From positions 251,129-315,128 of the forward strand of contig NZ_FNRF01000002.1 of the NCBI RefSeq assembly GCF_900107775.1: a stretch of DNA of 64,000 nt. Direction: 5' to 3'. Positions 54,873-63,136 of the stretch are shown in pieces. The DNA is from Xylanibacter ruminicola. Its GTDB lineage: Bacteria; Bacteroidota; Bacteroidia; Bacteroidales; Bacteroidaceae. Both the position numbers and the translations under genes were made by a program. The notes under the pieces were generated by a model. That model ran no database searches and had not been told where the DNA came from. It was given only the letters and a program-made list of their open reading frames with translations. How positions within the stretch are numbered: position 1 is the stretch's first letter; the number at the start of each line of letters is the position of its first letter.

Positions 54873-54900
54873 GCTGTTTGCGCAAAAATGCCTACCTTTG
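54869..54900 (+). promoter_or_regulatory. Promoter of the ior operon
   Basis: TTTG (54869-54872), exactly 20 bases, TACCTTTG (54893-54900); the -33 element overlaps the T-run of the preceding terminator. ATG at 54962. Confidence 0.82.
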
Positions 54901-54961
54901 CCCCTGATAGAAAATATCACATAATTGAAAATCGTAAAATTGTAAAATATAAATTAGTCAG

Positions 54962-56569
54962 ATGAAAAAGCTTTTATTGGGAGACGAGGCAATTGCTCAG
55001 GGCGCTATCGATGCTGGTCTGAGTGGTGTATATGCCTATCCCGGCACTCCATCAACGGAGATTACTGAGTATATCCAGGAGTCGGCCATTGCCAAAGAGC
55101 GCAACATCCACCGTCGTTGGAGCACCAACGAGAAGACGGCAATGGAAGCTGCACTCGGTATGTCGTATATGGGCAAGAGGGCGCTGGTGTGTATGAAACA
55201 CGTAGGTTTGAATGTTTGCGCCGATCCGTTTGTTAACTCGGCTATGACGGGTACCAACGGTGGTGTAGTGGTTCTGGTGGCCGACGACCCATCGATGCAC
55301 TCATCGCAGGACGAGCAGGATTCACGTTTCTACGCTAAGTTTGCAATGATTCCAACCTTGGAGCCCAGCTCACAGCAGGAGGCTTACGACATGATGCAGG
55401 AGGCTTTCGATATGTCGGAGAATCTACATCTGCCCATCCTGATGCGTGTTACCACCCGTATGGCCCACAGTCGTGCCGTAGTTGAGGTGAAGGACGAGCC
55501 CCGCCCACAGAACGAGCTTAACTACAATGCCCAGGCCAGTAACTGGGTGTTGCTGCCCGCTTTTGCCCGCAAACGTAATGTAGTAGTAACCGGTCAGCAG
55601 CCTTTGCTGGAGCAGATGGCTGTCGACAGTAAATATAACCAATATATCGATGGCGCCGACCACAAGTTGGGTATCATCGCCAGCGGTATTGCTTACAACT
55701 ACCTGATGGAGTGCTATCCTGGGGGATGCCCATTCCCAGTGCTCAAAATCTCGCAGTATCCTATCCCCAAGAAGCTCATCCGTCGTATGACCGACGATTG
55801 CGAGCAGGTGCTGATTGCCGAAGAGGGTCAGCCATTCATCGAGGATCAGGTTCGTGGCGTAATGCCTGGCAACGCTGTCATCAAGGGACGTTTGACAGGC
55901 GAGCTGCCTCGTACAGGTGAGTTGAATCCCGACTTCCTGAAGAAGGCACTTGGTCTTGAAAGTAGCGAGAGCTACGCACCTTGCGAGGATGTAACCCCAC
56001 GTCCACCTGCATTGTGTCAGGGTTGCGGTCACCGCGATGTTTATACCGCTCTGAACGAGGTGCTGAAGGAGTATCCCAACGCCCGCGTATTCGGCGATAT
56101 CGGTTGTTACACACTGGGATTCCTGCCTCCTTATAAGGCCATCCACAGCTGCGTAGATATGGGTGCATCTATCACAATGGCTAAGGGTGCCAGCGATGCT
56201 GGTCAGTGGCCTGCTGTAGCCATCATCGGCGACTCAACCTTTACCCACAGCGGTATGACTGGTTTGCTGGATGCTATCAACGAGAATGCCGACATCACTG
56301 TGATTATCAGCGATAACCTGACCACCGCTATGACTGGTGGACAGGATTCGGCTGGTACCAATAAGTTCGAGGCTATCTGTAAGGGCTTGGGCCTCTCGGA
56401 GGATCACCTCAAGGTGGTTAACCCAATCCCCAAGAACATGCCCGAGATTACAGCAGCCATTCGTGAGGAGATTAACTATCACGGTGTGAGTGTGATTATT
56501 CCTCGTCGTGAGTGCATGCAAACGCTGCAGCGCCATCTGAAGCAGAAAAAGGCCACTGAGAAAAAGTAA
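54962..56569 (+). CDS. iorA: Indolepyruvate:ferredoxin oxidoreductase, alpha subunit (no ferredoxin domain)
   Basis: ThDP enzyme interconverting aryl pyruvates and aryl acetyl-CoA with ferredoxin. The pyrimidine-type domain opens with YAYPGTPSTEITEY (24-37), and NEKTAMEAALGMSYMGKRA holds the catalytic Glu. The ThDP domain has CQGCGHRDVY (352-361) and GDSTFTHSGMTGLLDAINENADITVIISDN (about 420-450). The usual C-terminal pair of 4Fe-4S ferredoxin motifs is missing: the protein stops at 535 residues, so an external ferredoxin must dock directly. Followed 52 bases later by iorB; the gap is A-rich short repeats. Confidence 0.93.
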   Translation: MKKLLLGDEAIAQGAIDAGLSGVYAYPGTPSTEITEYIQESAIAKERNIHRRWSTNEKTAMEAALGMSYMGKRALVCMKHVGLNVCADPFVNSAMTGTNGGVVVLVADDPSMHSSQDEQDSRFYAKFAMIPTLEPSSQQEAYDMMQEAFDMSENLHLPILMRVTTRMAHSRAVVEVKDEPRPQNELNYNAQASNWVLLPAFARKRNVVVTGQQPLLEQMAVDSKYNQYIDGADHKLGIIASGIAYNYLMECYPGGCPFPVLKISQYPIPKKLIRRMTDDCEQVLIAEEGQPFIEDQVRGVMPGNAVIKGRLTGELPRTGELNPDFLKKALGLESSESYAPCEDVTPRPPALCQGCGHRDVYTALNEVLKEYPNARVFGDIGCYTLGFLPPYKAIHSCVDMGASITMAKGASDAGQWPAVAIIGDSTFTHSGMTGLLDAINENADITVIISDNLTTAMTGGQDSAGTNKFEAICKGLGLSEDHLKVVNPIPKNMPEITAAIREEINYHGVSVIIPRRECMQTLQRHLKQKKATEKK

Positions 56570-56621
56570 AAGGGTAAAAAAGTAAAAAGTAAAAAGTTCA
56601 AACCTCAAAGTTCAAAGTTCA

Positions 56622-57194
56622 ATGAAAACTGATATAATTCTTTGTGGAGTAGGCGGTCAGGGTATCCTCTCGATTGCTACCATCATTGGCGAGGCTGCCA
56701 TGAAGGAGAACCTCTATATCAAGCAGGCCGAGGTACACGGTATGAGTCAGCGTGGTGGCGACGTACAGTCGAATCTGCGCATCTCGAGCAACCCCATCAG
56801 CAGCGATCTGATTCCGCTGGGTGGTGCCGATGTGATTATATCGATGGAGCCCATGGAGGCTCTGCGTTATCTACCATTCTTGGCTAAGGATGGTTGGATT
56901 ATCACTTCGAGTGCTCCTTTCGTAAATATTCCCAACTATCCTGATATCGAGAAGATTAAGCAGGACTTGGAGAGTGTAAAGAATGTGATTGTGCTGGATA
57001 TCGAGCAGGCTGCCAAGGATAATGGTGTGCCCCGTTCGGCCAACGTGATTCTGCTGGGTGCCGCCCAGAAGGCGTTGGGTATCGAGTACGATAAGTTAGA
57101 GGATGCCATCCGTCGTGTCTTCGCCCGTAAAGGCGATGCCATCGTTGATGCCAACATCAAGGCCCTCGCCATCGGTAAAGCTGCTCAGAAATAA
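56622..57194 (+). CDS. iorB: Indolepyruvate:ferredoxin oxidoreductase, beta subunit
   Basis: 190-residue gamma-domain-type subunit with GVGGQGILSIATIIGEAAM at the N-terminus (8-26), KQAEVHGMSQRGGDVQSNLRIS near 35-56 and PRSANVILLGA near 137. Pairs with IorA in the cytosol. The aminotransferase gene follows after an 86-base gap containing a long hairpin. Confidence 0.94.
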   Translation: MKTDIILCGVGGQGILSIATIIGEAAMKENLYIKQAEVHGMSQRGGDVQSNLRISSNPISSDLIPLGGADVIISMEPMEALRYLPFLAKDGWIITSSAPFVNIPNYPDIEKIKQDLESVKNVIVLDIEQAAKDNGVPRSANVILLGAAQKALGIEYDKLEDAIRRVFARKGDAIVDANIKALAIGKAAQK

Positions 57195-57200
57195 TCATTA

Positions 57201-57262
57201 AACACAGAGGTACAGAGATACAGAGGATTTATTTAAACTCTGTACCTTTGTGCCTCTGTGTT
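57201..57262. repeat. Long imperfect hairpin between iorB and the aminotransferase gene
   Basis: AACACAGAGG (57201-57210) is complementary to CCTCTGTGTT (57253-57262), and TACAGAG (57211-57217) to CTCTGTA (57238-57244). The right arm contains TACCTTTG (57243-57250), so it may double as a -7 box. Short CACAGAG-type repeats of this kind recur between genes in many genomes. Confidence 0.7.
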
Positions 57263-57280
57263 GAAAATATAGTATAAACA

Positions 57281-58591
57281 ATGGAAACTCCAATTAAAAG
57301 AGAAATAGTTGACTCGCTGGTGGCCGAGCTTGGCATTGAGGATTTTGCCAAGGCTACCATCCGCGAGGTGAAGCAGGTAGCTGCTAAGGCCGAGCAGGCG
57401 AGTGGGGTAGAGTTCATCAAGATGGAGATGGGTATCCCCGGATTGCCTGCTGCCCAGGTAGGCGTCGACGCCCAGATAAAAGCCCTCGAAGGTGGCATTG
57501 CCCATTCGTATCCCGACATTCAGGGAGCGCCCGTACTCAAGGAGGCTGCTTCGCAGTTTGTAAAAGCCTTTATCGGCGTAGATATCAAGCCCGAAGGCTG
57601 CGTGCCTGTAACCGGTTCGATGCAGGGCACTTTCGCATCGTTCCTCACCTGTTCGCAGTGCGACAAACAGAAGGATACCGTACTGTTTATCGATCCCGGA
57701 TTCCCTGTACAGAAGATGCAGCTGCAGGTGATGGGCGTGAAGTACGAGACTTTCGACGTGTATAACTATCGTGGCGATAAGCTGCGCGGCAAGCTCGAGA
57801 GCTACATGAGCAATGGTAACATCTGCGCCATCGTATATTCAAACCCCAACAACCCCTCGTGGATTTGCTTGCGCGAGGAAGAGTTGCAGATCATCGGCGA
57901 ACTGGCCACCAAATACGATGCCATCGTGATGGAAGATCTGGCTTACTTCGCAATGGACTTCCGTAAGGATCTCTCGAAACCTTTCGAGGCACCTTATCAG
58001 GCCACTGTGGCACGCTATACCGATAACTACATGCTGCTCATCTCGGGTTCAAAGGCATTCAGCTATGCTGGCGAGCGTATTGGTGTGGTTTGTATCAGCG
58101 ATAAGCTGTTCCATCGCCACTTTGCCGATCTGGCTGCCCGATATCAGGGTTTGCCCTTCGGACCAGTGTTCTCAACCCGTATGCTGTATGCGCTGAGTTC
58201 GGGTACCAGTCATAGCGCCCAGTATGCTATGGCCGCTATGCTCAAGGCCGCTTACGAGGGTAAGTACGATTTCCGCAAGGAGATTAGCGTATATGGCGAG
58301 CGTGCCAAGAAACTGAAGGAGATTTTCTGTCGCCACAATTTCTATGTGGTGTACGATAAGGATCTCGACGAGCCCATTGCCGACGGATTCTACTTTACGA
58401 TCGGCTATCCCGGCATGACTTCGGGTCAGTTGGCTAAGGAGCTGATGTACTATGGTGTGTCGGCTATCTGCTTGATAACCTGCGGTTCCGAACAGGAAGG
58501 TTTGCGTGTTTGTACCTCGTTTATCGAGGATCACCAATACGCGCAACTCGAGGAACGCATGAAGGTGTTTGAAATCAATAACCCCAGATAA
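57281..58591 (+). CDS. PLP-dependent class I/II aminotransferase
   Basis: 436-residue fold-type I enzyme. SNPNNPSW is at 187-194, the PLP-binding Asp219 in VMEDLAYF, and the Schiff-base lysine is Lys258 in ISGSKAFSYAGERIGV. A conserved C-terminal Arg is probably in LRVCTSF. Directly downstream of iorAB, so an aromatic amino acid/aryl pyruvate aminotransferase is the likely role, completing an aryl acetate-aryl pyruvate-amino acid path. The amino donor is unknown. Confidence 0.88.
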   Translation: METPIKREIVDSLVAELGIEDFAKATIREVKQVAAKAEQASGVEFIKMEMGIPGLPAAQVGVDAQIKALEGGIAHSYPDIQGAPVLKEAASQFVKAFIGVDIKPEGCVPVTGSMQGTFASFLTCSQCDKQKDTVLFIDPGFPVQKMQLQVMGVKYETFDVYNYRGDKLRGKLESYMSNGNICAIVYSNPNNPSWICLREEELQIIGELATKYDAIVMEDLAYFAMDFRKDLSKPFEAPYQATVARYTDNYMLLISGSKAFSYAGERIGVVCISDKLFHRHFADLAARYQGLPFGPVFSTRMLYALSSGTSHSAQYAMAAMLKAAYEGKYDFRKEISVYGERAKKLKEIFCRHNFYVVYDKDLDEPIADGFYFTIGYPGMTSGQLAKELMYYGVSAICLITCGSEQEGLRVCTSFIEDHQYAQLEERMKVFEINNPR

Positions 58592-58593
58592 CA

Positions 58594-58627
58594 AAAAGGC
58601 CCCCGCAAAATTGCGAGGGCTTTTTTA
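58594..58627. terminator. Bidirectional terminator after the aminotransferase gene
   Basis: GCCCCCGCAA/TTGCGAGGGC hairpin (one mismatch) with A5 to the left and T6 to the right, between convergent genes. Confidence 0.85.
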
Positions 58628-59050
58628 TTATTCGTTACTCATATCTACGGCGGTGAACTTGAAATCCGATTCGGCTACGTTGCGCACATCGTAGGGTTTC
58701 TTGCTCTTAACCAGATATTTGTTCTTCATCTTGGTGTACTTTTTCTCAACCTTCTTGCGGTTCACGTTGGCCACTACCACACAAGTACGGTTGGGCAGGT
58801 TGCGCTGATTGGCAAAAAACTCGCGCAGCTGATAGCTGTAGTTATGTCTGCCAGCCAGCATCTGCTTTTTCTTGGTAACCCAAACGCTGTCAACCTCCTG
58901 AATATTAGTAAAATATACGGTAGAATCGTTGAACGAAGCAACGAATCCAAACATATACGCACGTGGAACCTTCACATTCTGTGCCTGCACGTTAGCGGTG
59001 CCGGCAGCCATCAGTACGATGGCAAGTGTAAGCTGTTTAAATAATCTCAT
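58628..59050 (-). CDS. Small secreted protein coupled to rpoD, 140 residues
   Basis: Signal peptide of about 23 residues (ending VQAQ). The mature part contains MFGFVASFNDSTVYFTNIQEVDSVWVTKKKQ and is rich in Lys near the end (KKVEKKYTKMKNKYLVKSKKPYD). No known catalytic motif. Its ATG shares a base with the rpoD stop (TAATG at 59052-59048), so it is likely translated by re-initiation from the sigma-factor message. Function unknown. Confidence 0.78.
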   Translation of the reverse strand: MRLFKQLTLAIVLMAAGTANVQAQNVKVPRAYMFGFVASFNDSTVYFTNIQEVDSVWVTKKKQMLAGRHNYSYQLREFFANQRNLPNRTCVVVANVNRKKVEKKYTKMKNKYLVKSKKPYDVRNVAESDFKFTAVDMSNE

Positions 59051-59910
59051 TATCCTAAATATGTCTTTAAAAATTTATTCGCTTTGCTGTTTCTTAGCTT
59101 GCGGATAGCCTTTTCTTTTATCTGACGTACGCGTTCGCGGGTTAATCCAAACTTGCTACCAATCTCCTCGAGCGTCAACTCGGGCTGGTTAATGCCGTAC
59201 GATGCCTCTACCACGTTGCGCTCGCGCTCGTTCAGGGCACTCAGGGCGTTTTGTATCTCCGATTTCAGCGACTCCTCTACCAGCTGGTTATCTGCCAATG
59301 GCGCATCGCTGTTGGCCATCACGTCGAGCAAGCTGTTGTCTTCGCCCTCAACAAACGGTGCATCCACACTTATCTGGTGCCCGTTAATGGCCATCGCCTC
59401 GTCAATCTTTTCTTGTGGCAAATCCACTTTCTCGGCTATCTCATCTACCGATGGGCGGCGCTCGTTAAGCTGCTCAAATCGGTTTATCTCGCGATTGATC
59501 TTGTTTACCGATCCCACCTGGTTCAGGGGCAGTCGTACGATACGACTCTGCTCCGAGATGGCCTGCAGAATACTCTGACGTATCCACCATACGGCATACG
59601 AGATGAACTTGAAGCCGCGTGTCTCGTCGAAACGTTCGGCCGCTTTCAGCAATCCTAGGTTGCCTTCGTTAATCAGATCGGGCAGCGACAATCCCTGATT
59701 CTGATATTGCTTAGCCACAGATACCACGAAACGAAGGTTTGCCTTCGTTAATCGCTCCAACGCTTTAGTGTCTCCTTTTTTTATGCGTTGTGCCAATTCA
59801 ACCTCTTCCTCAGCCGAGATCATGGTCTCCTTACTAATCTCTTGTAGATACTTTTCCAGAGCCGCACTCTCACGGTTGGTTATAGATTTAGTGATCTTTA
59901 GTTGTCTCAT
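59050..59910 (-). CDS. rpoD: Primary RNA polymerase sigma factor
   Basis: Group-1-type sigma-70 factor of 286 residues without the large region 1.1 and non-conserved insert, as is normal in Bacteroidota. Region 1.2 starts near [13 protein letters not shown] [13 protein letters not shown]. Region 2 has [38 protein letters not shown] and [15 protein letters not shown] (about 79-137). Region 3 and region 4 follow, the latter with [29 protein letters not shown] (about 244-272). Its promoter-recognition partner, TTTG/TAnnTTTG, is found throughout this window, including before rpoD itself. Confidence 0.96.
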   Translation of the reverse strand: MRQLKITKSITNRESAALEKYLQEISKETMISAEEEVELAQRIKKGDTKALERLTKANLRFVVSVAKQYQNQGLSLPDLINEGNLGLLKAAERFDETRGFKFISYAVWWIRQSILQAISEQSRIVRLPLNQVGSVNKINREINRFEQLNERRPSVDEIAEKVDLPQEKIDEAMAINGHQISVDAPFVEGEDNSLLDVMANSDAPLADNQLVEESLKSEIQNALSALNERERNVVEASYGINQPELTLEEIGSKFGLTRERVRQIKEKAIRKLRNSKANKFLKTYLG

Positions 59911-59938
59911 CGTGGTAATAATATGTTTAAGTTGGCCG

Positions 59939-59970
59939 CAAAAGTAAGACTTTTTCCTGAAACAACCAAA
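59939..59970 (-). promoter_or_regulatory. Promoter of rpoD
   Basis: Minus strand TTTG (59970-59967), 20 bases, TACTTTTG (59946-59939); ATG at 59910. The -33 element abuts the terminator of the upstream protease gene. Confidence 0.78.
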
Positions 59971-60008
59971 AAAAAGCCACGAATTTTAATCATTCGTGGC
60001 TCTTTTTT
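59971..60008 (-). terminator. Terminator of the protease gene
   Basis: AGCCACGAAT/ATTCGTGGCT perfect 10-bp stem (59975-59984 and 59992-60001) with T-runs on both strands. Confidence 0.85.
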
Positions 60009-60020
60009 ATCTATTTATGC

Positions 60021-61526
60021 TTATTCGTTCTGCAGATATACTACAAAACCACCTTTTTTGCCTGTTGGGAAGATACCACGGATAACCAGCATCTGATCCT
60101 TAGAATTGTTGGCCTCCTTCACGGCATTCTGCAGGTCGTCGAAGGTATGCATAGGCTCATCGTTCACACGCTGGATGATGAATCCCTTTGGTACGCCAGC
60201 ATCCTTCATCTTTCCGCCGTTAACCTTGATAACCTCCAAACCGTAGTTAATCTCCAACTGCTTCTTCTGGGCATCGGTAATGGGTCGGAAGTCGGCACCC
60301 AGCACGTCGGTATCAGCATTCTTCACCACCTTGGTGTTGCCCTGCTCATTCTTCAGTGTCAGGGTAGCGTTGTGACTCTTCTTGTCGCGCAGATAGGTGA
60401 TAGCCACCTTGTCGCCTGGGCGCTTCTTGGCCAGCACACCCTGCAGCTCGCCGAACGATGTTACCTTCTTGCCGTCGATAGATGTAATCACGTCGCCTTC
60501 CTTCAGTCCGGCAGCCTCGGCAGCACCGTCTTCTACCACCTTAGCCACATAGATACCTTCCATAGTACCCAGGTCGATCTCCTTGCCGTTATCCTTCTGG
60601 TTGTCAACGTAGCTCTTCACGTCGCTACCCTGAATACCAATCATGGCGCGCTGTACGTTACCATACTGCTTCAGGTCGTCAACCACCTTGTTCATGATAG
60701 CTGTTGGGATGGCAAATCCGTAACCGATGTTAGAACCAGTAGGCGAGGCCAGCATGGCGTTGATACCAACCAGTTCGCCACGGGTATTTACCAGCGCACC
60801 ACCAGAGTTACCCTGGTTGATGGCGGCATCGGTCTGTATAAAGCTCTCTACGCCGTTGGCACCCAATGTACGGGCCTTGGCCGAGATGATACCTGCAGTG
60901 ACAGTGTTGTTAAGTCCGAGTGGGTTACCTACAGCCAGAACCCATTCGCCTACCTTTACATCGTCGCTGTTAGCGATAGCGATAGCAGGCAGATTCTTAC
61001 CGTCGATCTTAATCAGCGCCAGGTCGGTGGTCTTGTCGGCACCAATCACGCGAGCCGAATACTCCTTCGAACCCTCGTTCAAGCTAACGGTCAACTCGTC
61101 GGCACCATCTACCACGTGGTTGTTGGTTACGATATAACCATCGGCCGAGATAATCACACCCGAACCGGCAGCAGCGCGCTTAGGTGTCTGCACCTGACGC
61201 TGGCGACGGCCGTTATTACCCTGTCCCTGACCAAAGAAACCACCGAATGGGTTAGAGAAGAACTCCTCAAAAGGATCGCTATATTCTACTGTCTGTACCT
61301 TTGAGTTCTGTACAGACTTGATGTAAACTACCGATGGCAGCGCTTTCTCGGCTGCATAGGTAAGGTCTACTGGCTGACCAGCTGGTGCTGCTGGAGCCGA
61401 TGTAACGATAGGAGCTGGAGCAGTAGCTGCGTTAGAGTTAGCGAATGCTACTACTGAAAGAGTCAAAGCAACAGCGCATACGGCGGGAGTTGCTGCATTT
61501 ACGATCTTTTTCATATTCTCATTCAT
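60021..61526 (-). CDS. degQ: Periplasmic serine protease, DegP/DegQ (HtrA) type
   Basis: Quality-control protease of 501 residues with an N-terminal signal (about 31 residues, ending ANSNA). The trypsin-like triad is His137 (VTNNHVVDG), Asp168 (TTDLALIKID) and Ser241 (NQGNSGGAL). Two PDZ domains follow at about 300-400 and 415-495. A Gly/Gln/Arg-rich loop near 92-113 corresponds to the LA loop. The start may be the first ATG (61526) or the ATG four codons later (61514). A -7 box TATTTTTG is at 61587-61580. DegP versus DegQ cannot be told apart here. Confidence 0.93.
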   Translation of the reverse strand: MNENMKKIVNAATPAVCAVALTLSVVAFANSNAATAPAPIVTSAPAAPAGQPVDLTYAAEKALPSVVYIKSVQNSKVQTVEYSDPFEEFFSNPFGGFFGQGQGNNGRRQRQVQTPKRAAAGSGVIISADGYIVTNNHVVDGADELTVSLNEGSKEYSARVIGADKTTDLALIKIDGKNLPAIAIANSDDVKVGEWVLAVGNPLGLNNTVTAGIISAKARTLGANGVESFIQTDAAINQGNSGGALVNTRGELVGINAMLASPTGSNIGYGFAIPTAIMNKVVDDLKQYGNVQRAMIGIQGSDVKSYVDNQKDNGKEIDLGTMEGIYVAKVVEDGAAEAAGLKEGDVITSIDGKKVTSFGELQGVLAKKRPGDKVAITYLRDKKSHNATLTLKNEQGNTKVVKNADTDVLGADFRPITDAQKKQLEINYGLEVIKVNGGKMKDAGVPKGFIIQRVNDEPMHTFDDLQNAVKEANNSKDQMLVIRGIFPTGKKGGFVVYLQNE

Positions 61527-61793
61527 TTTTTTAATGTTTTAAATTCTACAATCCTGTTTCCTTTCACGTTTTGATGGTGCAAAAATAAGTGCATTATTTT
61601 AAATACTGACAATTTGACGCAAAGATTTGTCCCAATTTAACAATTAGGCATAAAAGCTTAACGAGCATTTGCGATTAACACTTAAAATCTTAAATTACTG
61701 ACAAATTTAAGTATTTATTATGTTTTTAATTGCTTATTTTTAATTATGAGTATAATTTTAGGTATATTATTCGTGTTTTATGAATTTTATTGC

Positions 61794-61801
61794 TAACTTT
61801 G
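61794..61801 (+). promoter_or_regulatory. -7 box of rnpB
   Basis: TAACTTTG, followed by GCACGCAG; predicted start of the RNA near 61808. The -33 region is AT-rich without a clear TTTG. Confidence 0.65.
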
Positions 61802-61807
61802 CACGCA

Positions 61808-62192
61808 GAAAACGCACTGCAACGGTTTGTCGCTGGCGCTTCTGAAAGGTCGCGCGAGAGGAAAGTCCGGGCAGCATAAGGCGCTCCACTTCTGAAAGTA
61901 GAAGCTATTGGTGACAGTAGGTGCCGGCAGAAGAGAACGACCGCCTCAGTTTTTTGAGGTAAGGGTGAGAAGGTGGTGTAAGAGACCACCAGCCAACGGG
62001 TGATCGTTGGGCTGTGTCGACTGGAGGCTGCAAGTTCATGTATACCATCGTCTGAGGGTTGCCTGCCCAACGACGCAAGTCACGATGGAGGGTAGAACGC
62101 TTGAGCCATGAGGCGACTCATGGACTAGATAAATGACAAACGCCATGCCTGCATGGTACAGAACCCGGCTTATAGGGGCAGTGCTTTTTTTT
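61808..62192 (+). ncRNA. rnpB: RNase P RNA
   Basis: Catalytic RNA of tRNA 5' maturation. The universal GAGGAAAGTCCGGGC is at 61858-61872 and the matching 3' segment ACAGAACCCGGCTTAT at 62158-62173. The P1 ends GCACTGC (61814-61820) and GCAGTGC (62178-62184) pair perfectly and are followed by T8, which serves as terminator. The intervening stem loops (including AGAGACCACCAGCCAACGGG) fit bacterial type A. The yihY start is only 8-16 bases beyond the end. Confidence 0.96.
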
Positions 62193-62199
62193 GATAATT

Positions 62200-63123
62200 A
62201 TGACACTCAAAAAGATATACCGTACACTTGTTCTCACCATTCGTTTCTTTACCACGAAACGAGTGATGACGCAGGCGTCTGCTCTTACTTACAGCACTTT
62301 GCTAGCCATCGTGCCCATATTGGCGGTTATTTTTGCCATTGCCCGCGGCTTTGGTTATAATAAGTATATCGAGATATGGTTTCGCGATGCCTTATCGTCG
62401 CAGCCGCAGGTGGCCGATATCTTGACCGACTTTGTAAACAGTTACCTGATTCACACGCAGAGTGGTATCTTCCTGGGTGTGGGCTTGCTGTTTATGCTCT
62501 ACACGGTACTGATGCTGGTAAACAATGTCGAGGAGACGTTTAACGAGATATGGCAGGTAAGCAATGCGCGCCCCATTATGCGTTCGCTTACTAATTATAT
62601 GGCCATGTTCTTTGTATTCCCCATCATCATTGTGGTGTCGATGGGTCTTTCCATCTTCATGGCCACCATTGCCAAGCATACCGACGGACTGCTTATCTTA
62701 GGTCAGGCCATGCGCTATCTACTCGATTTTTCGCCTTATCTGCTGCTCTCGCTGCTGTTTGTAGGGCTCTACGTGTATATGCCCAATACCGACGTAAAGA
62801 TCAAGAGTGCCATTGTGCCAGGCATCCTGTCGGGTGTGGCTATGCAGTTGTTGCAATTGTTCTACATCCACTCGCAGATCTGGGTAACGGGCTACAACGC
62901 CATCTACGGATCGTTCGCTGCGCTGCCATTGTTCATGCTGTGGCTGCAGATATCGTGGACCATCTGCCTGTTTGGTGCGCAGCTGACATTTACCAACCAG
63001 AATCTGGATCGTATTGGTATCAACCTCGACGAGATCAACATGCATCCGCTGGTTGATATGACCGACGACGAAACAGACGAAGCGGCCAGAGCATTATACT
63101 CCGACCGCCTCGACTCTTTATAA
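62200..63123 (+). CDS. YihY/BrkB-family inner membrane protein
   Basis: Start ATG at 62200 (a TTG at 62191 falls in the rnpB T-run). The 307-residue protein has about six membrane segments, with the family opening ...MTQASALTYSTLLAIVPILAVIFAIARGFG (about 23-52), NVEETFNEIWQ near 110, and MPNTDVKIKSAIVPGILSGVAMQLLQLFY in the second half. The acidic C-terminal tail (VDMTDDETDEAARALY) is cytoplasmic. Function in the family is unresolved; it is not tRNA processing. No own promoter is seen between it and rnpB. Confidence 0.9.
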   Translation: MTLKKIYRTLVLTIRFFTTKRVMTQASALTYSTLLAIVPILAVIFAIARGFGYNKYIEIWFRDALSSQPQVADILTDFVNSYLIHTQSGIFLGVGLLFMLYTVLMLVNNVEETFNEIWQVSNARPIMRSLTNYMAMFFVFPIIIVVSMGLSIFMATIAKHTDGLLILGQAMRYLLDFSPYLLLSLLFVGLYVYMPNTDVKIKSAIVPGILSGVAMQLLQLFYIHSQIWVTGYNAIYGSFAALPLFMLWLQISWTICLFGAQLTFTNQNLDRIGINLDEINMHPLVDMTDDETDEAARALYSDRLDSL

Positions 63124-63136
63124 ATTCAATTATTTC

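Noticed and set aside
60147..61304. 385-codon open frame antisense to the DegP/DegQ gene
   Set aside because: Opposite a gene with an intact catalytic triad; no family features, start signal or promoter.
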